DNA from: Sipunculus nudus | Taxonomy: Eukaryota > Annelida > Sipuncula > Golfingiida > Sipunculidae | Direction: 5' to 3' | DNA length: 64,000 bases | Assembly (NCBI GenBank): GCA_026874595.1 | Contig: CM049313.1 | Span: 26,286,008-26,350,007 of the forward strand | In this document: one piece after another, positions 1 to 12,633 of the stretch | Layout: each line of letters starts with the position of its first letter | How positions within the stretch are numbered: the first letter of the stretch is position 1 | Position numbers and translations under genes: made by a program | Notes under the pieces: model-generated | Told to the model about the DNA's origin: nothing | Seen by the model: the letters and a program-made list of their open reading frames with translations, nothing else | Database searches by the model: none

Positions 1-77
1 TGTGCATTGGGAAATACACCAGGTATAATGCTTCAATGCTGGACCATTACTTCTCATGTATAAGAACAATGCAAGTA

Positions 78-1958
78 CCGTAAAAGATTTAAGATTTCAG
101 GTGGTGAAGACTGATCGTGAGATGTAATGGTTCTGATTTAAGATCTCAGTTGGTGATAACTGATCATGAGATGTAATGGTTCTGATTTAAGATTTCAGTT
201 GGTGATAACTGATCATGAGATGTAATGGTTCTGATTTAAGATCTCAGATGGTGATAACTGATCATGAGATGTAATGGTTCTGATTTAATATCTCAGGTGG
301 TGAAGACTGATCATGAGATGTAATGGTTCTGATTTAAGATCTCAGTTGGTGATAACTGATCATGAGGTGTAATGGTTCTGATTTTAGATCTCAGATGGTG
401 AAGACTGATCATGGGATGTAATGGTTCTGATTTAATATCTCAGATGGTGAAGACTGATCGTGAGGTGTAATGGTTCTGATTTAAGATCTCAGATGGTGAA
501 GACTGATCATGAGGTGTAATGGTTCTGATTTAAGATCTCAGATGGTGATAACTGATCATGAGATGTAATGGTTCTGATTTAATATCTCAGATGGTGAAGA
601 CTGATCGTGAGGTGTAATGGTTCTGATTTAAGATCTCAGATGGTGAAGACTGATCATGGGATGTAATGGTTCTGATTTTATCTCAGATGGTGAAGACTGA
701 TCATGGGATGTAATGGTTCTGATTTAAGATCTCAGTTGGTGATAACTGATCATGAGATGTACCATAAAATCTGTGAAATTTCGTACCTCGATGAATTTCG
801 TACACGGTCTTTCTTCAGTAACCATAATTATTAAAATGACATGTTAAATTTCGAACTGCCGATGGTTTGTTACACCATTTTTGACGTTAGCAGGACTGCC
901 GTGAATGTAACACTGACTGACCTCACCCTATTATCTGGTTTTGAACAAGCCTACCAGTCCGATCGATGTGAATGCCATGCTATCGATAATTAATAAGAAT
1001 TATATCTACATCATATAGAATGTAATTGGACTGAAAACTAAGATTTTTGTTTCAGCGAAAATAGAAAAAAATTAAAATATCTCTAATGTGAGTTGCTTAA
1101 TTGTCCGGGATGCGAGCAGCACGCCGTGAATAACTGACAGACGTCCATGAAGTTTGATGGAGGTTGGAAATTGGATAATCAGGATTAACTCCGTAAATGA
1201 TCTCAAGACCAATAGCTTTATGTGCACCGTAAAGGGGGAATTCCGTGTGTAAGCCAGGTGCAAATTGGTCTCTTTCAAGCAAGCTCAGCGCTCCGGTGTA
1301 TGTAATGCCAATGTTAATCAGTTTGAAAATTAATGCTTATTTCCATTAAAACATTTAAAATAAATATCTTGAATGTCACACCAGAACGACTCAGTTTCGA
1401 GTACCCGGGTACCGTATCACCTAATAATCAATTCACACGAGATCAAACGGTACATAAAAGCACTGGCAGACGTTCATGAAGTTTAACGGAGGTTGGATAT
1501 TTGATATTGGAAAATCAGGATCGATTAACTCTTTAAGTGATCTAAAGACCTCTAGCTTTTTATGCACCATTGGTGGGGATATCCATGCGTAAGACACCTG
1601 AAAAACGATCTCTCCGGGCAAAGCCCCGGATGTCACGCAAGCATGTAAGGGTGTCAAGCTTCATGACAGGATTCAATCCTTCAGATATACTTTTCAGATT
1701 CCCTTTCCAAAGTGATTTAATATAAAATAAACAACACAAGCATAGAAAATAATGTTTTTATTAATGAAACTTCATGGTTCACACGGATGAATGCAAAATC
1801 GGTGAGTGAATACTTGAGGCTCCTATTATTGCCCACTGCCGACGAGGCATCTTAACTTGTCAAGACCATAATTTTAAAACTGCTGAAATGGACTGTTAAA
1901 TTTCAGACTTCCACAAATTTTATTATTTTTTCTGTACGAAATTTTACAGATTTTACGG
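78..1958. mobile_element. TIR element with TA target duplication inserted in family D
   Basis: The element interrupts family D text that is continuous in the 51.5-kb copy (AATGCAAGTACTAAACATTT). It starts CCGTAAAA and ends TTTTACGG, flanked on both sides by TA. The inner side of the right TIR extends as a motif with AATCTGTAAAATTTCGTAC, a version of which recurs at 770-800. It contains the 49-bp array (87-757) and two diverged copies of a block of about 170 bp (1135-1300 and 1459-1630). No transposase ORF is present, so it is non-autonomous. TA duplication suggests the Tc1/mariner-type insertion group but the TIR is too short to assign. Confidence 0.7.
87..757. repeat. 49-bp tandem repeat, about 13-14 copies
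   Basis: Unit of 49 bp beginning GATGTAATGGTTCTGATTTA and ending TGATCATGA. Variants differ by AGTTGGTGATAA versus AGATGGTGAAGA, by GATCATGAG versus GATCGTGAG, and by one small deletion near 675. The array sits just inside the left end of the 78-1958 element. Confidence 0.95.
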
Positions 1959-4900
1959 TACTAAACATTTTGAATAAGAAATAATAACACAAACATCACT
2001 GCTGAAATTCTGGCATGGGTGCACACAACACAAAAATGATTGTAGCTGGCACCACCAGTCTTGTATACAACAAAGCAATCAGAGATATATACATATGCCC
2101 AATTTCAGACTGATATATCAAACCCCTCCTGAAAATAAGCAGGGACACACACTGTGCAAAAATTATTGTAAGTGGCACCACCAGTCTTGTATAAGACAAA
2201 GCTATTCGATATGTCTATATATGCCCAATTTCAGGCTGATATATCAAATTCCTCTGTAGAATTAAGCAGGCACATACACTGTGCAAAAGTCGTTGTAGGT
2301 GGCGACACTTGTCTTGTGAACGAGAAAGCCATCAAAGACACATAGACAGGTCAAAATATCAGGCCAATACATCAAAATTACCTTGAGTCTGATGCATGGG
2401 GCTGACCAGGCTTAGGTGAGAAAGGCAGTTGCCCTGAGTGAACTGTGACAAATTTGCTGGCTCAGGCTACTGCACCGAGTGAACTCATGACCTGCACCTC
2501 GCTAGATTGAGTGAACTCTTGACCTGTTGCATAATCTGACACAGTTGGCAGTCTGCCAAAGCTATAAATAGATCAAGGCTGAACTTTGGTGCCAAATCTG
2601 ATACAGTGGGCAGTCTGCTAACACTATAAATAGAATGCAGCTACTGCACTGAGTGAACTCCTGACCCATACCTGGCTGCACTGAGTGAACTCTTGACCTG
2701 TTGCCTAATCTGATACAGTTGGCAGTCTGCCAAAGCTATAAATAGATCGAGACTGATCTCTAGCTTGTTGCCAATTCTGAAATAGTAGCCACACCATTGC
2801 ATAAGCTCATGCAGGGGCCCTGCCCTGAGGGGCATGACACCCATGAGGTGATCACATGGTGCCCATGAGGTGTTCACATGTCGCCCATGAGAAAATCACA
2901 TGTCACCCATGAGGTGATCACATGCCTTGTGCTTGGCTGCACTGATTGAACCCTGACCTAAACCTGGCCGCACTGAATGAACTCTTGATCTGTTGCCAAA
3001 TCTGAAACAATTGGCAGTTTCTCAACCTATTTAAAGATACAGAAAAAAACTTGGAGTGTTGGTGAATCTGTTTACACAGACTGAAAGACTTTGGCTAAAA
3101 TGCTTTTTTTCAAGCTGACATATTCATAAACTTTTTATCAAAATATCTAGAATAATAAAAGATGCAGTTCTTTCATTGTTAAAGGTCCAATAATTCTGCC
3201 AAAAATCATTCAAGTAAACTTGAACAAAGGTCACCTAAGAATAATTTTTGTGCAATGTTACAGAAGTTAAAATTGAAACAATAATTTTCTAGAAGAACAG
3301 TTTTGCAGTCCTCAGTTTGAAATCGACATAATAATGGCCATAAGACCAACAAAAGCTTTTCTGATATGATTGAAAGAACAATGTCCTAGGATAATTCTTT
3401 TGAAAAATTGAACGATTCAACTTGACAATTTCATCATAAACATTTTAAGCTGAAAGAGGCTAAAATTATGAGGTTTTTGCCCATACAAAACTGGTCAATG
3501 TAGGTGGCACCACAAAATCTGCAATTTTAAATATGAGTCATGTGACCAACATTTGCACAATACTTGGTAATGCTAGATTCTGTCATTTCTGAGATTACTA
3601 TGTCAGTATGCTTACTTGGCCAAATGACTGTCCAAATTCATGTCACTCCACTAAAATTTATCAAATGCAAACCATTTGAACAAATTTGAGAGGGCTTGCC
3701 TCTGGGATCACTTCTGCAAAATATTGAACAATTTGGCTGGACCGTTAACACGAAGAAGACTTTTAAAGGTTTTTCAGCTTTTTCCCTATAAAATCTCAGT
3801 AAACACAGATAGCAAAAAAATAAGCTGAATCCCACAACATTTGATATATGACAGATTACTGCATTAAATCTGGGGATGGTAGCTCCTGCCTTTCCTGAGA
3901 AATTATAGGTTAAAGTACAGATAACCAATGACCCCCGTAAAAAAAAGGTCAATGCAGGTGGCGCAACCAATACCTGAATTTCATATATGACTCATGTGAC
4001 CAACACTGGCATAAAATTTGGTAATGATAGCCCCGGCTGTTTCTGAAACTGTCATTTTAGTATGCTCTTTTGACAGATGACTAAGTTCAACTTCCTGTAA
4101 CTCAGCCAATATTCACCGAACTTGAACTATTCAAACAAATTTGAAAGAGATGGTATAAAAGATTATTTCTGTGAAATATAGAACAATTTGGCTTTACCGT
4201 TTTGGAGGAGAAGATTTTTAAAGGTTTTTTTTTTCTATAAAATCTAAGAAAATGCAGAGTTTTTCAGATGGCTAATTTTTTGCATTAAATTTCACGATGC
4301 TAGCTCCAGTCATTTTTGAGATAGTATGGGTTAACCTACAGAAGACGGACTAAGGCTGCGCCACACCATCGCATTAGCTCACAGGTTCGCTAAAAATTAC
4401 TACAGATGCATACTGAATGCAAAATTATAATACAGATACATCCCACTGATGGCAAAATCTTGAATTAAGTTGAGTATCGATACCTGATATGGATTATTTA
4501 TAATCCATGAACAGCCGTCTTTATATACCCACAGAGAGCTGTATACCTGTGATTGTAAACATTGCCTGGCATGAGGAATATCAAAATCATAAATCTACAT
4601 TTTTTAAAAGCTTTTAAAAAACATTCTTGTCAATATTAACCAATAATAACCTGAAATCTAAATGTCTTGAGGCATGATGTAATGGATGCTGATAAACAGG
4701 TGCCAGGCTAGATTTATCTGCTTCACATACCTTACATATATGGTAAAATGACTCAATTCAATCTTTATAATTCAGCCATAATTCATTCTTTGGAACCATA
4801 AAAGACAATTATTCAGGGGATTATTCTTGTAAAATATTGAACAAATTTGCCTCAGTGGCCTCAGTCAAAAAACGTTTACAGGTTTATAACTCATATGGGA

Positions 4901-5789
4901 AAATACAGCAAAATGGCTAAGTTAAGCTTCTCATAACTCAGCCAAAAATCACTGAACCAAAACAATTTGAACAAACTTGAGTTATCAACAGCTAAGGATA
5001 ATTAATGTGTGAGATTTAAGAATTTGGCCCAGTGGTTTTTGAGAAAAAGATCTTTGTAGCCACTAAGCTAAAATGGGATGTTATGGCCGGCATATGACTA
5101 AATTCAGCTTCCCATAACTCAGCCAAAAGTCACTGAACTGAGACCATTTGAACAAACTTCAGAAAGCACTACCCTAGGATCATTTCTATGCGATATTGAA
5201 CAATTTGGCCATATGGTTTCAGAGAAGAAGTTTTTTGTAGCCGTCAGTATGATACGGGCACTGATGACCCCCGAACAAAAAAGGCTGTTGCAGGTGGCAC
5301 CACCAATACCTCAATTTCAGATATGACTCATGTGACCAACATTGGCATCAAATTTGGTCATGATTGCTCCAATTTGGTGATGATTGCTCCAGCCGTTTCT
5401 GAGATTGTAATTTTAGTATTCTTTTTGGACAGATAACTAAGTACAACATCCTGTAACTTGGCCAAAAAACATCAAACTTGAACCATTCGAACAAATTTGA
5501 GAGAGATTGTTCTGGAAATTATTTCTGGGAAATATTGAACAATTTGGCTGAAGATTTTGTAGAAGAAGATTTTTACAGGTTTTTAAGCTTTTTCTCTATA
5601 AAATCTAAGAAAATGCAGTTAGCCATTATATAGGCAAATATGATAGATTTTTAGATGACTAATTTTTTTCATAAAATTTGGTGAGGCTAGCTCCTGCCAT
5701 TTTCGAGATAGTATTTGTTAAAGTACAGAAGAAAGCCAAAGGACGACCCCACACAGATAAGTGATTTTGATATTAATGTGATAATTGGT

Positions 5790-6008
5790 TTTTAAATAGA
5801 AAATTGAGGTTTTTCCTTAATATCTCAAAAGAACAAAGTCATATGACCAAATTTTCGGTATGGAAGGAGATTTTCGGGACATCAAACTGTATGCCAAATT
5901 CAAGATTCGTCGGTCAAATGGTTTCAAAATGTGCCAGTTTAACAGACAGACAGACAGACAAAGGATCACCGCTATTGCTCAGTTCACTTATAGTCAGCTG
6001 AGCTAAAA
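5790..6008 (+). mobile_element. 3' end fragment of a modular repeat with terminal hairpin
   Basis: This block is homologous to 59400-59617 (TTTTTCCTTAAT ... GGGACATCAAAC ... CAGACAGACAGA). It closes with an imperfect stem-loop whose right arm is CAGCTGAGCTA followed by AAAAA, the same ending as family A. The 65-codon frame across it is not conserved and is not taken as a gene. Confidence 0.65.
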
Positions 6009-6748
6009 ACTGAAACAATGGTTAAACAGACTTGGAAAACAGTTCTAAGACCATAATGTATGTTGCATTCTGTGAGCCAAATGTTTTGTTTAACTATTTT
6101 GGCTAAAATAATTCCCAAGCAGAACAGACTGTTTCACTAGTTGTTTTATCTGAAAATATTCAACAGATTAAAATCATATTTTATCATTTGAATTATCATG
6201 TCCATTATTTGCCAGTAGATATCTTAACAATTCTGTTAAATTTTATTGATGAATTAAATAGTTTAATACACATAATTATTTAATACACATTAAACATTAA
6301 CAATACATATTATCTGCTGAAAAGAATTTCTCAGATACTGATAATTACTGCCCAGTCCTTCCAATGAAAGTCAGGGGATTCAATAATAAGATCAATCATA
6401 TATAATATGTAAATCATGACTCACTGGAAACAGGAACACTGTTACACTTTTTTATTTGTTTATTACTAAATAAGTCAACTTACTGCATCTTTGCTTTTCT
6501 GCTTTGGTAGCCGTTTAGCATTAAAGTTTCTTGTGGACCAGTCCAAATCCCACAACCATGGGTCAGTTTTGTATCTTCCAAGAAACAAAACAGATCATTT
6601 AATGTTTACTCTCTGAATTATTTTGCATGACAGGGATTACTGATAATACAAAACACAAATTTTGAACACAATTTCAACTGTAGTGCAACACAGCTGGTAC
6701 CATCTATGCAAAACCCGTAAATTATTGTAGGTGGTGCCAACAGTCTGA
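6009..6748. other. AT-rich sequence without recognised feature
   Basis: About 740 bases with no ORF of note, no tandem repeat and no recognised repeat family. Intron or intergenic filler downstream of the visible POLG exons. Confidence 0.5.
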
Positions 6749-7369
6749 GAAACAAGTGGCCCTTGGGCCATGACGCTCAGCTGAATTCAAGGAATGTTGA
6801 ACAATGAGCAAAATGACTGCCAGACTGCAAACAAATCATGAATTTTGTGAAAAGTCCATAGAAATGGGTTTCAGTGGGATTTTGGACAGATGACAACTTC
6901 ATTTGAAGTCTCATAAATAGAAAAAAATGCGTAAAAATTTGAAAAAAAATACAGGGAGTGCCACCAGTCTGCAGGAACTGATGAAACACTCCATGATCAA
7001 TATATATCCAAAGAATCATGGCTATCAAGGCATTAGTTATTCAGATACTGGAGCTTTTGTTTGTATCAAATTTTTAATTATTCTTGGGGGTATTTATGAG
7101 CCCTATAGCTCAGACAATATGGGTAACAGAAACCTAATTTCAGGTTTCCATGGAGATATTTTATTAGTCTCCCTGGATATCAAGTAAGAAGATTCTAGGT
7201 ACAGCAGTTACAGTTTTTTGGCATGTTAACAGATGACCACTTCATGTGAAGGTCTCATGAATAGAGAAAAATGCCTAAAATATTGAAAACTAGATGTGTC
7301 GGAACGACACGAATGCCCCCGCCTTGGGCAAATTAGAAATATTTGTAAAATTTGGAAAATTTTTTAAGT

Positions 7370-8450
7370 TCAGGAGGTGTCGTATGGTCAAAAGTAGGTC
7401 AACAAGGGCAAAATGCAAACTCAATCTGTAACGGGTCATTATCAAGCAACACACCAAAAATCATGCCAGTATATGCAGGCATTGTTAAAAAAAAGTCCAT
7501 ACATGTGCATTTTCCATAAAAATTTCTGTCTTTCATGAAATTTTCTATGTTTAGGAGCCGTAAAACAGTCAAAAGTAGGTCAACCGGGATGAAACGCAAA
7601 CTCGATCTGTAACTGTCATTATCTGCCCACACAAAAAAAATCAGGGTGGTATCTGCAGGCATTGAGGAAAAAAAGTCAGTACATGTGTATTTGTCATGAA
7701 ATTTCATATTTTTCATGAAATTATCTATGTTCAGGAGTCGTAAAACGGTCAAAAGTAGGTCAACCAGGACGAAACGTGAACTCGATCTGTAACTGGTCTA
7801 TATCTGCTCACACACCAAAAATCAGGCCAATATCTGCAGGCATTGCGAAAAAAAGTCCGTACATGTGTATTTGTCATGAAATTTCATATTTTTCATGAAA
7901 TTTTCTATGTTTAGGAGCCGTAAAACGGTCAAAAATAGGTCAACCGGGACGAAACGTGAACTCGATCTGTAACTGGTCTATATCTGCCCACACACCAAAA
8001 ATCAGGCCAATATCTGCAGGCATTGCGAAAAAAAAGTCCGTACATGTGTATCTGTCATGAATATTTCTATTTTTCATGAAAATTTCTTAGTTTAGGAGCC
8101 GTAAAACGGTCAAAAGTAGGTCAACCGGGACGAAACGCGAACTCGATCTGTAACTGGTCTATATCTGTCCACACACCAAAAATCAGGCCAATATCTGCAG
8201 GCACTGTGAAAAAAAGTCCGTACATGTGTATTTGTCATGAAATTTCATATTTTTTATGAAATTTTCTATGTTCAGGAGTCGTAAAACAGTCAAAAGTAGG
8301 TCAACCAGGACGAAACGCGAACTCGATCTGTAACTGGTCTATATCTGCTCACACACCAAAAATCAGGCCAATATCTGCAGCCATTGCGAAAAAAAGTCCG
8401 TACATGTGTATCTGTCATGAATATTTCTATTTTTCATGAAATTTTCTAAG
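7370..8450 (+). repeat. 180-bp tandem units inside family B
   Basis: About six units of roughly 180 bp, each with AGGAGCCGTAAAACGGTCAA, AACTCGATCTGTAACTGGTC, TATCTGCAGGCATTGCGAAA and TTCATGAAATTTTCTA. The array resumes at 10444 after the inserted element. Frames across it are open only by chance. Confidence 0.9.
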
Positions 8451-8455
8451 TTTAG

Positions 8456-10443
8456 CAGGGTTCGTACACTTATCACGAGAAAAATTTCAAGCACTTTTCA
8501 AGCACTTTTCAAGGACCTGAAAAGTATTTTCAAGGACATCAAAATTTATGGACGGTCAGTGCACCTTCACCCATGCATGTTGCCGACATCGAAAGGCTTG
8601 TAACACAAAATGCAAAATAATATTTATAATGAGATGGACCATATAGTGTGATAAAAAAGGCTAGGAGATGTAAAATAAATAATAGTTATAAGGAAATGAC
8701 TCAGAAAATAACAATTTAGCCGAGATCTACACTAACAGCAATTGAAGCGCTTGTGAAAAACCCTTAGGTATAGCCAGTCGCGGTTTAATACACAGCGGCC
8801 CATTGTTTTAACTTTACATTCTAAAAGATCACTCATCTTTGGCATGACCTTGACAGATTTAACTAATCTGATAACGAGGGTCTAAAACCTATAATATCTT
8901 GAATAGGGATCTCTGATTTGCCGACTAGCTCAAACTTTAGCAAATTATATGCTCCGGCAGAAAGGGTGCCGAAAAACTCTGACAGTTCGGCGACCGTGGG
9001 GGATATTCATTCAAGTTTTCAACGGCAAAAAAAAAAATAAAATAAAAGCCTGTAATATGTTACCCTTATACGATATTTTGGTATAGTATTATCAAATTAT
9101 TCAAAACAATACTAGTCAACCTTCGTATCAGCACGTTTGATATGACGACCTTGTCGTGCACGAGGTTTCTGCCGTTTACCGCCAAGTCACAGGCCGCACG
9201 TGTCAACAAATGGCCGGGCAACACCTGTGAAGGTCGTTATCTAACGATCACAGACGCAGCCAGATTTCTATTCAAACATGTCCAACATTTGATTAAAACT
9301 AAAAATGTGAAATCTTATTAAAAAAATCTCTTGTTGGCGACCTTTATGCAGGGCAGGGAGGGGGCCGATGCTGGAAGTTGTATATGTCGCTGATCACTCT
9401 TTAAACTGCCAGCGTACTTCGCTTACAAACGACTATCACATCGCAAAAAAAATGTGATTTCCCCCATGGATCCCAGCCTTTTACAAACTGACGCCAGAGT
9501 ATGTGAATATACATCAGTACCTGCCAAACACCTTAACCTATTTCGGACAAACAGTATTTATCCTTTATTGGATTGACCCCGCGTGTAAACTGTATTTCGC
9601 TGATCAGTGGTCTTATGGAGCTAACAAATGACGATCACAGCGCGTACACGTGAAATGCGCAGGTACGAAGATAAAAAAAAAAAAAAAACCGCAACCCTTG
9701 GATAAACTGAAAAACCTTTAACCAAAACAAAGTCGGATTGGGTTCTTTGGGGAAATATGACCCCTCTGATATAATTATTATCGCCGAGTTACCAATGTAA
9801 AACGTAAAGTTAACTTGATTTAAACGACATATTCTACTGAGCGAATTAGTTTTATATTATTATTATCCCTCAGATTCGAATTGTTCCCATCATGTATTTT
9901 TCACACATTTTATTCCCCTGGTTTGTTCCCAGATAATTATTTCCTTTGGACAGATCTTCTCAATAGCTATATTAATAATCTCTGTAGTATTACTTTAAAA
10001 TTTAAATTATAAATCTTGCGAAAATACTTACGTGAACTCGCCTAGCGTGGATTGAGTTTTCAAATAAAGAGCTTTTATACGTACCTCGGGGAAATCTCCA
10101 CGATCTTTCCAGTAAAGCAGCTCACTTACTATTTGATAATAAACATGGTTATTACCCTCGTATGTTAACTTGTTATACATCGTCACTTTCACTGCCCGGT
10201 CTCATTCATCCACGATTGGGTTAATTCTATTTCATACATTTGATTGACGTAGAGATGCCCGAAAGTCGATATTTAAATACCAGGTATGCATACACACAAC
10301 ATACACCAAACTCTTTCACAAAATTTTATTTTTCAAGCACTTTTCCAAACCACTCTCTCTTTTAAAGCACTTTTCAAGCCCTTGAAATTGAAATGACTTA
10401 ATTCAAGCACTTTTCAAGGTTTTCAAGGTGCGTACGAACCCTG
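8456..10443. mobile_element. hAT-like non-autonomous element with 5-bp target duplication
   Basis: Left end CAGGGTTCGTACAC and right end GTACGAACCCTG are inverted, flanked on both sides by TTTAG. Uninterrupted copies of the host repeat read TATGTTTAGGAGCC, so the insertion point is exact. Subterminal zones are rich in TTCAAGCACTTTTCAAGG-like words on both sides. There is no ORF that looks like a transposase in its 1988 bp. CAG termini and TTCAAG-rich ends are familiar from animal hAT-type elements; the superfamily call is an inference. Confidence 0.8.
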
Positions 10444-12325
10444 TTTAGGAGCCGTAAAACGGTCGAAAGTAGGTCAACCGGGACAAAACGCGAACTCGTT
10501 CTGTAACTGGTCTATATCTGCCCACACACCAAAAATCAGACCAATATCTGCAGGCATTGCGAAAAAAAGTCCGTACAACTGTTTGATTTCGGAATGACGG
10601 AATGACGGAAGGACGGAATGACGGACATGGGTAAAACTATATGCCCCGGCCACTTTGTGGCGGGGGCATAAAAATACAGGTGGCGCCACCAGTTTGCAGG
10701 AACTGATGGAACACTCCATGATCAATATGCCTGCAAAGAATCATGGAGATCAATGCATTGGTTATTCAGATACTGGAGTTTTGTATCAAATTTTTAATTA
10801 TTCTGAGGGGTACTTACTACGAAGGATAGGGGTAACAGAGACCTAATTTCATGTTTTCACAGAGACTTTTCATGAACCTCCCTTGATGTCAAGTTAGAAG
10901 AATCTAGGTTCAGCGGTTACGATTTGTGAGCTGTAAACAGATGACAGCTTCTTTGAAGGTCTCAAAAATAAAGAAAAAATTTCGTAAAAATTGAAAAAAA
11001 AATACAGATGGCGCCACCAGTTTGCAGGAACTGATGGGATATCCCATGATCAATATTCATGCAAAGAATCATGGTGATCAATGCAGTAGTTATTCAGAGA
11101 CTTGAGCTTTTGTATCAAATTTTGCATTATTCTGGGGGGTACTTTGGAGCAACATAGCTCCAAGGATATGGGTAACAGAGAACTAATTTCAGGTTTTCAA
11201 GGAGATTTTTCATGGACCTCCCTGGATATTAAGTTTGAAGATTTCAGGTCCAGTGGTTATGATTGGTGCCCTGTTAACAGATGACAGTTTCATTGAGGTC
11301 TGAAAAAAAGAGAAAAAAATTTGTAAAAATTCAAAAATACAGGTGGCACCACCAGTTTGCAGGAAATGATGGAACATCCCATGATCAATATTCATGCAAA
11401 GAATCATGGTGATCAATGCAGTGGTTATTCAGATAATTGAGCTTTTGTATCAAATTTTGCATTATTCTGGGGGGTACTTCGGAGCCCCATAGCTCCAAGG
11501 ATATGGGTAACAGAGACCTAATTTCAGGTTTTCAAGGAGATTTTTCATGGACCTCCCTGGATATTAAGTTAGAAGATTTCAGGTCCAGTGGTTACGATTT
11601 GTGCCCTGTTAACAGATTTCATTGAGGTTTGAAAAAAAAAGAGAAAAAAATTTGCAAAAATTTGAAAAAATACAGGTGGCGCCACCAGTCTGCAGGAAGG
11701 GATGGAACATCCCATGATCAATATTCATGCAAAGAATCTTTGTGATCAATGCAGTGGTTATTCAGATACTTGAGATTTTGTATCAAATTTTGCATTATTC
11801 TGGGGGATACTTCAGACCCCATAGCTCTGAGGTTTTGGGTAACAGAGACCTAATTTTCAGTTTCCAAGAAGACTTTTCCTCTGCATGTCAAGAAAGAAGA
11901 TTCTAGGTCCAGCCGTTATGATTTGTGCCCTGTTATCAAATGACCACATCTTTAATGGTATCAAAAATAGAGAAAGAAAATTGTAAAATATAGAAAAAAT
12001 ACAGGTGGCGCCACCAGTCTGCAGAAACTGATGAAACACTCCATGATCAATATCCATGCAAAGAATCATGGTGATCAATGCATTAGTTGTTCAGATATTT
12101 GAGTTTTTGTATCAAATTTTGCATTATTCTAGGGGGTACTTCGGAGCCCCATAGCTCCAAGGATATGGGTAACAGAGACCTAATTTCAGGTTTCCAAGGA
12201 GATTTTTCATGGACCTCCCTTGATGTGAAGTTTGAAGATTCCAGATCCAGCAGTTACGATTTGTGCCCAGTTAACGGACGGATGGACGGCCAGACGGCCA
12301 GACGACGGACAAAGTGTGATCGCTA

Positions 12326-12361
12326 TAGCTCAGATGACTTTCAGTCAGCTGAGCTAAAAAT
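12326..12361 (+). repeat. Terminal hairpin of family A
   Basis: Stem TAGCTCAG / CTGAGCTA with an inner stem TGAC / GTCA and loop TTTCA, followed by AAAAA. Near-identical hairpins occur at about 27058, 28248, 32498, 42250, 43133, 59583 and 61492, each at the end of a modular repeat and preceded by a GGAC/AGAC tract. Confidence 0.85.
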
Positions 12362-12633
12362 GATGGAGAGATCCAAGATCTATGGACATGTTAAATTTCA
12401 GCTCAATACATTGAACCACTCCTAATATATTGGCTGTTATAAAAAAGACAACCAGATTCAAACCAAAAAAAAAAAGGACTGCAGGTGGCACCACCAGTCT
12501 TTGTAATGCGAAGGTTAGCAACTAAATAGGTGAGCAAATAACTATTCAGGATTTAGGAAAGATCAGTCCAAGGGTCTCAGAGGAGTTCTTTGGAAAAGAT
12601 AACTGCGGCAGGGCTGATACCAGTTTATTCTCT

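Larger units (their letters stand above)
1..5760 (+). mobile_element. Family D long modular repeat, 5' end cut by the window edge
   Basis: Bases 1-77 and 1961 onward match, in order, the start of the copy at 51.5 kb (the stretch with AATGCTGGACCATTACTT). The window therefore opens just inside this element. Modules follow in the same order as in the other copies: short blocks with a GGTGGCACCACC-like core (2010-2300), repeats with GAGTGAACTCTTGACCTG (2440-2740), GAGGTGATCACATG blocks (2850-2930), and long modules with GCAGGTGGCGC followed by CTCGGCCAAAAATCACCGAA-like text (3400-5740). A sequence like the family 3' end (GCTCACAGGTTCGCTAAAAA) is seen at 4378, and the family D modules run on to about 5750. 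No coding potential. Boundaries are approximate. Confidence 0.6.
7286..10672 (+). mobile_element. Family B element, inserted in an A-rich linker of family A
   Basis: Begins AACTAGATGTGTCGGAACGA (hairpin GTGTCG/CGACAC) and ends with a strong hairpin GCCCCGGCCAC/GTGGCGGGGGC followed by ATAAAAA. A second copy with the same two ends lies at 24775-26121. The body is a tandem array of about 180-bp units and it is interrupted by the hAT-like element at 8456-10443. No coding capacity. Confidence 0.75.
6749..12361 (+). mobile_element. Family A modular repeat, copy 1
   Basis: Starts at AACAAGTGGCCCTTGGGCCA, where GTGGCCC/GGGCCA can form a small hairpin, and ends at the TAGCTCAG...CTGAGCTA hairpin followed by AAAAA (12326-12361). 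Between lie modules of about 330 bp. Each opens with TACAGGTGGCGCCACCAGT-like text and continues through CATGATCAATAT, TTCTGGGGGGTACTT, CATAGCTC, GGGTAACAGAGACCTAAT and GATTTGTGCCCTGTTAACAG, then an A-rich linker. Just before the 3' hairpin is a GGAC/AGAC-rich tract. Several ORFs of 60-110 codons arise only because modules are similar. No transposase, replicase or reverse transcriptase is encoded. Confidence 0.75.

Noticed and set aside
87-757. CRISPR-like array
   Set aside because: The copies are head-to-tail without unique spacers and in a eukaryotic intron-rich context. The same holds for the 42-, 48-, 56- and 180-bp arrays.
5930-6008. Rho-independent terminator (hairpin plus run)
   Set aside because: The hairpin is followed by A residues on the plus strand, recurs at repeat ends, and the genome is eukaryotic. 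It is treated as a mobile-element terminus.
6927-12425. Several 60-117 codon ORFs over family A and B modules
   Set aside because: The same peptides recur with frameshifts wherever the modules recur, including the 3' hairpin. They contain no conserved domain.
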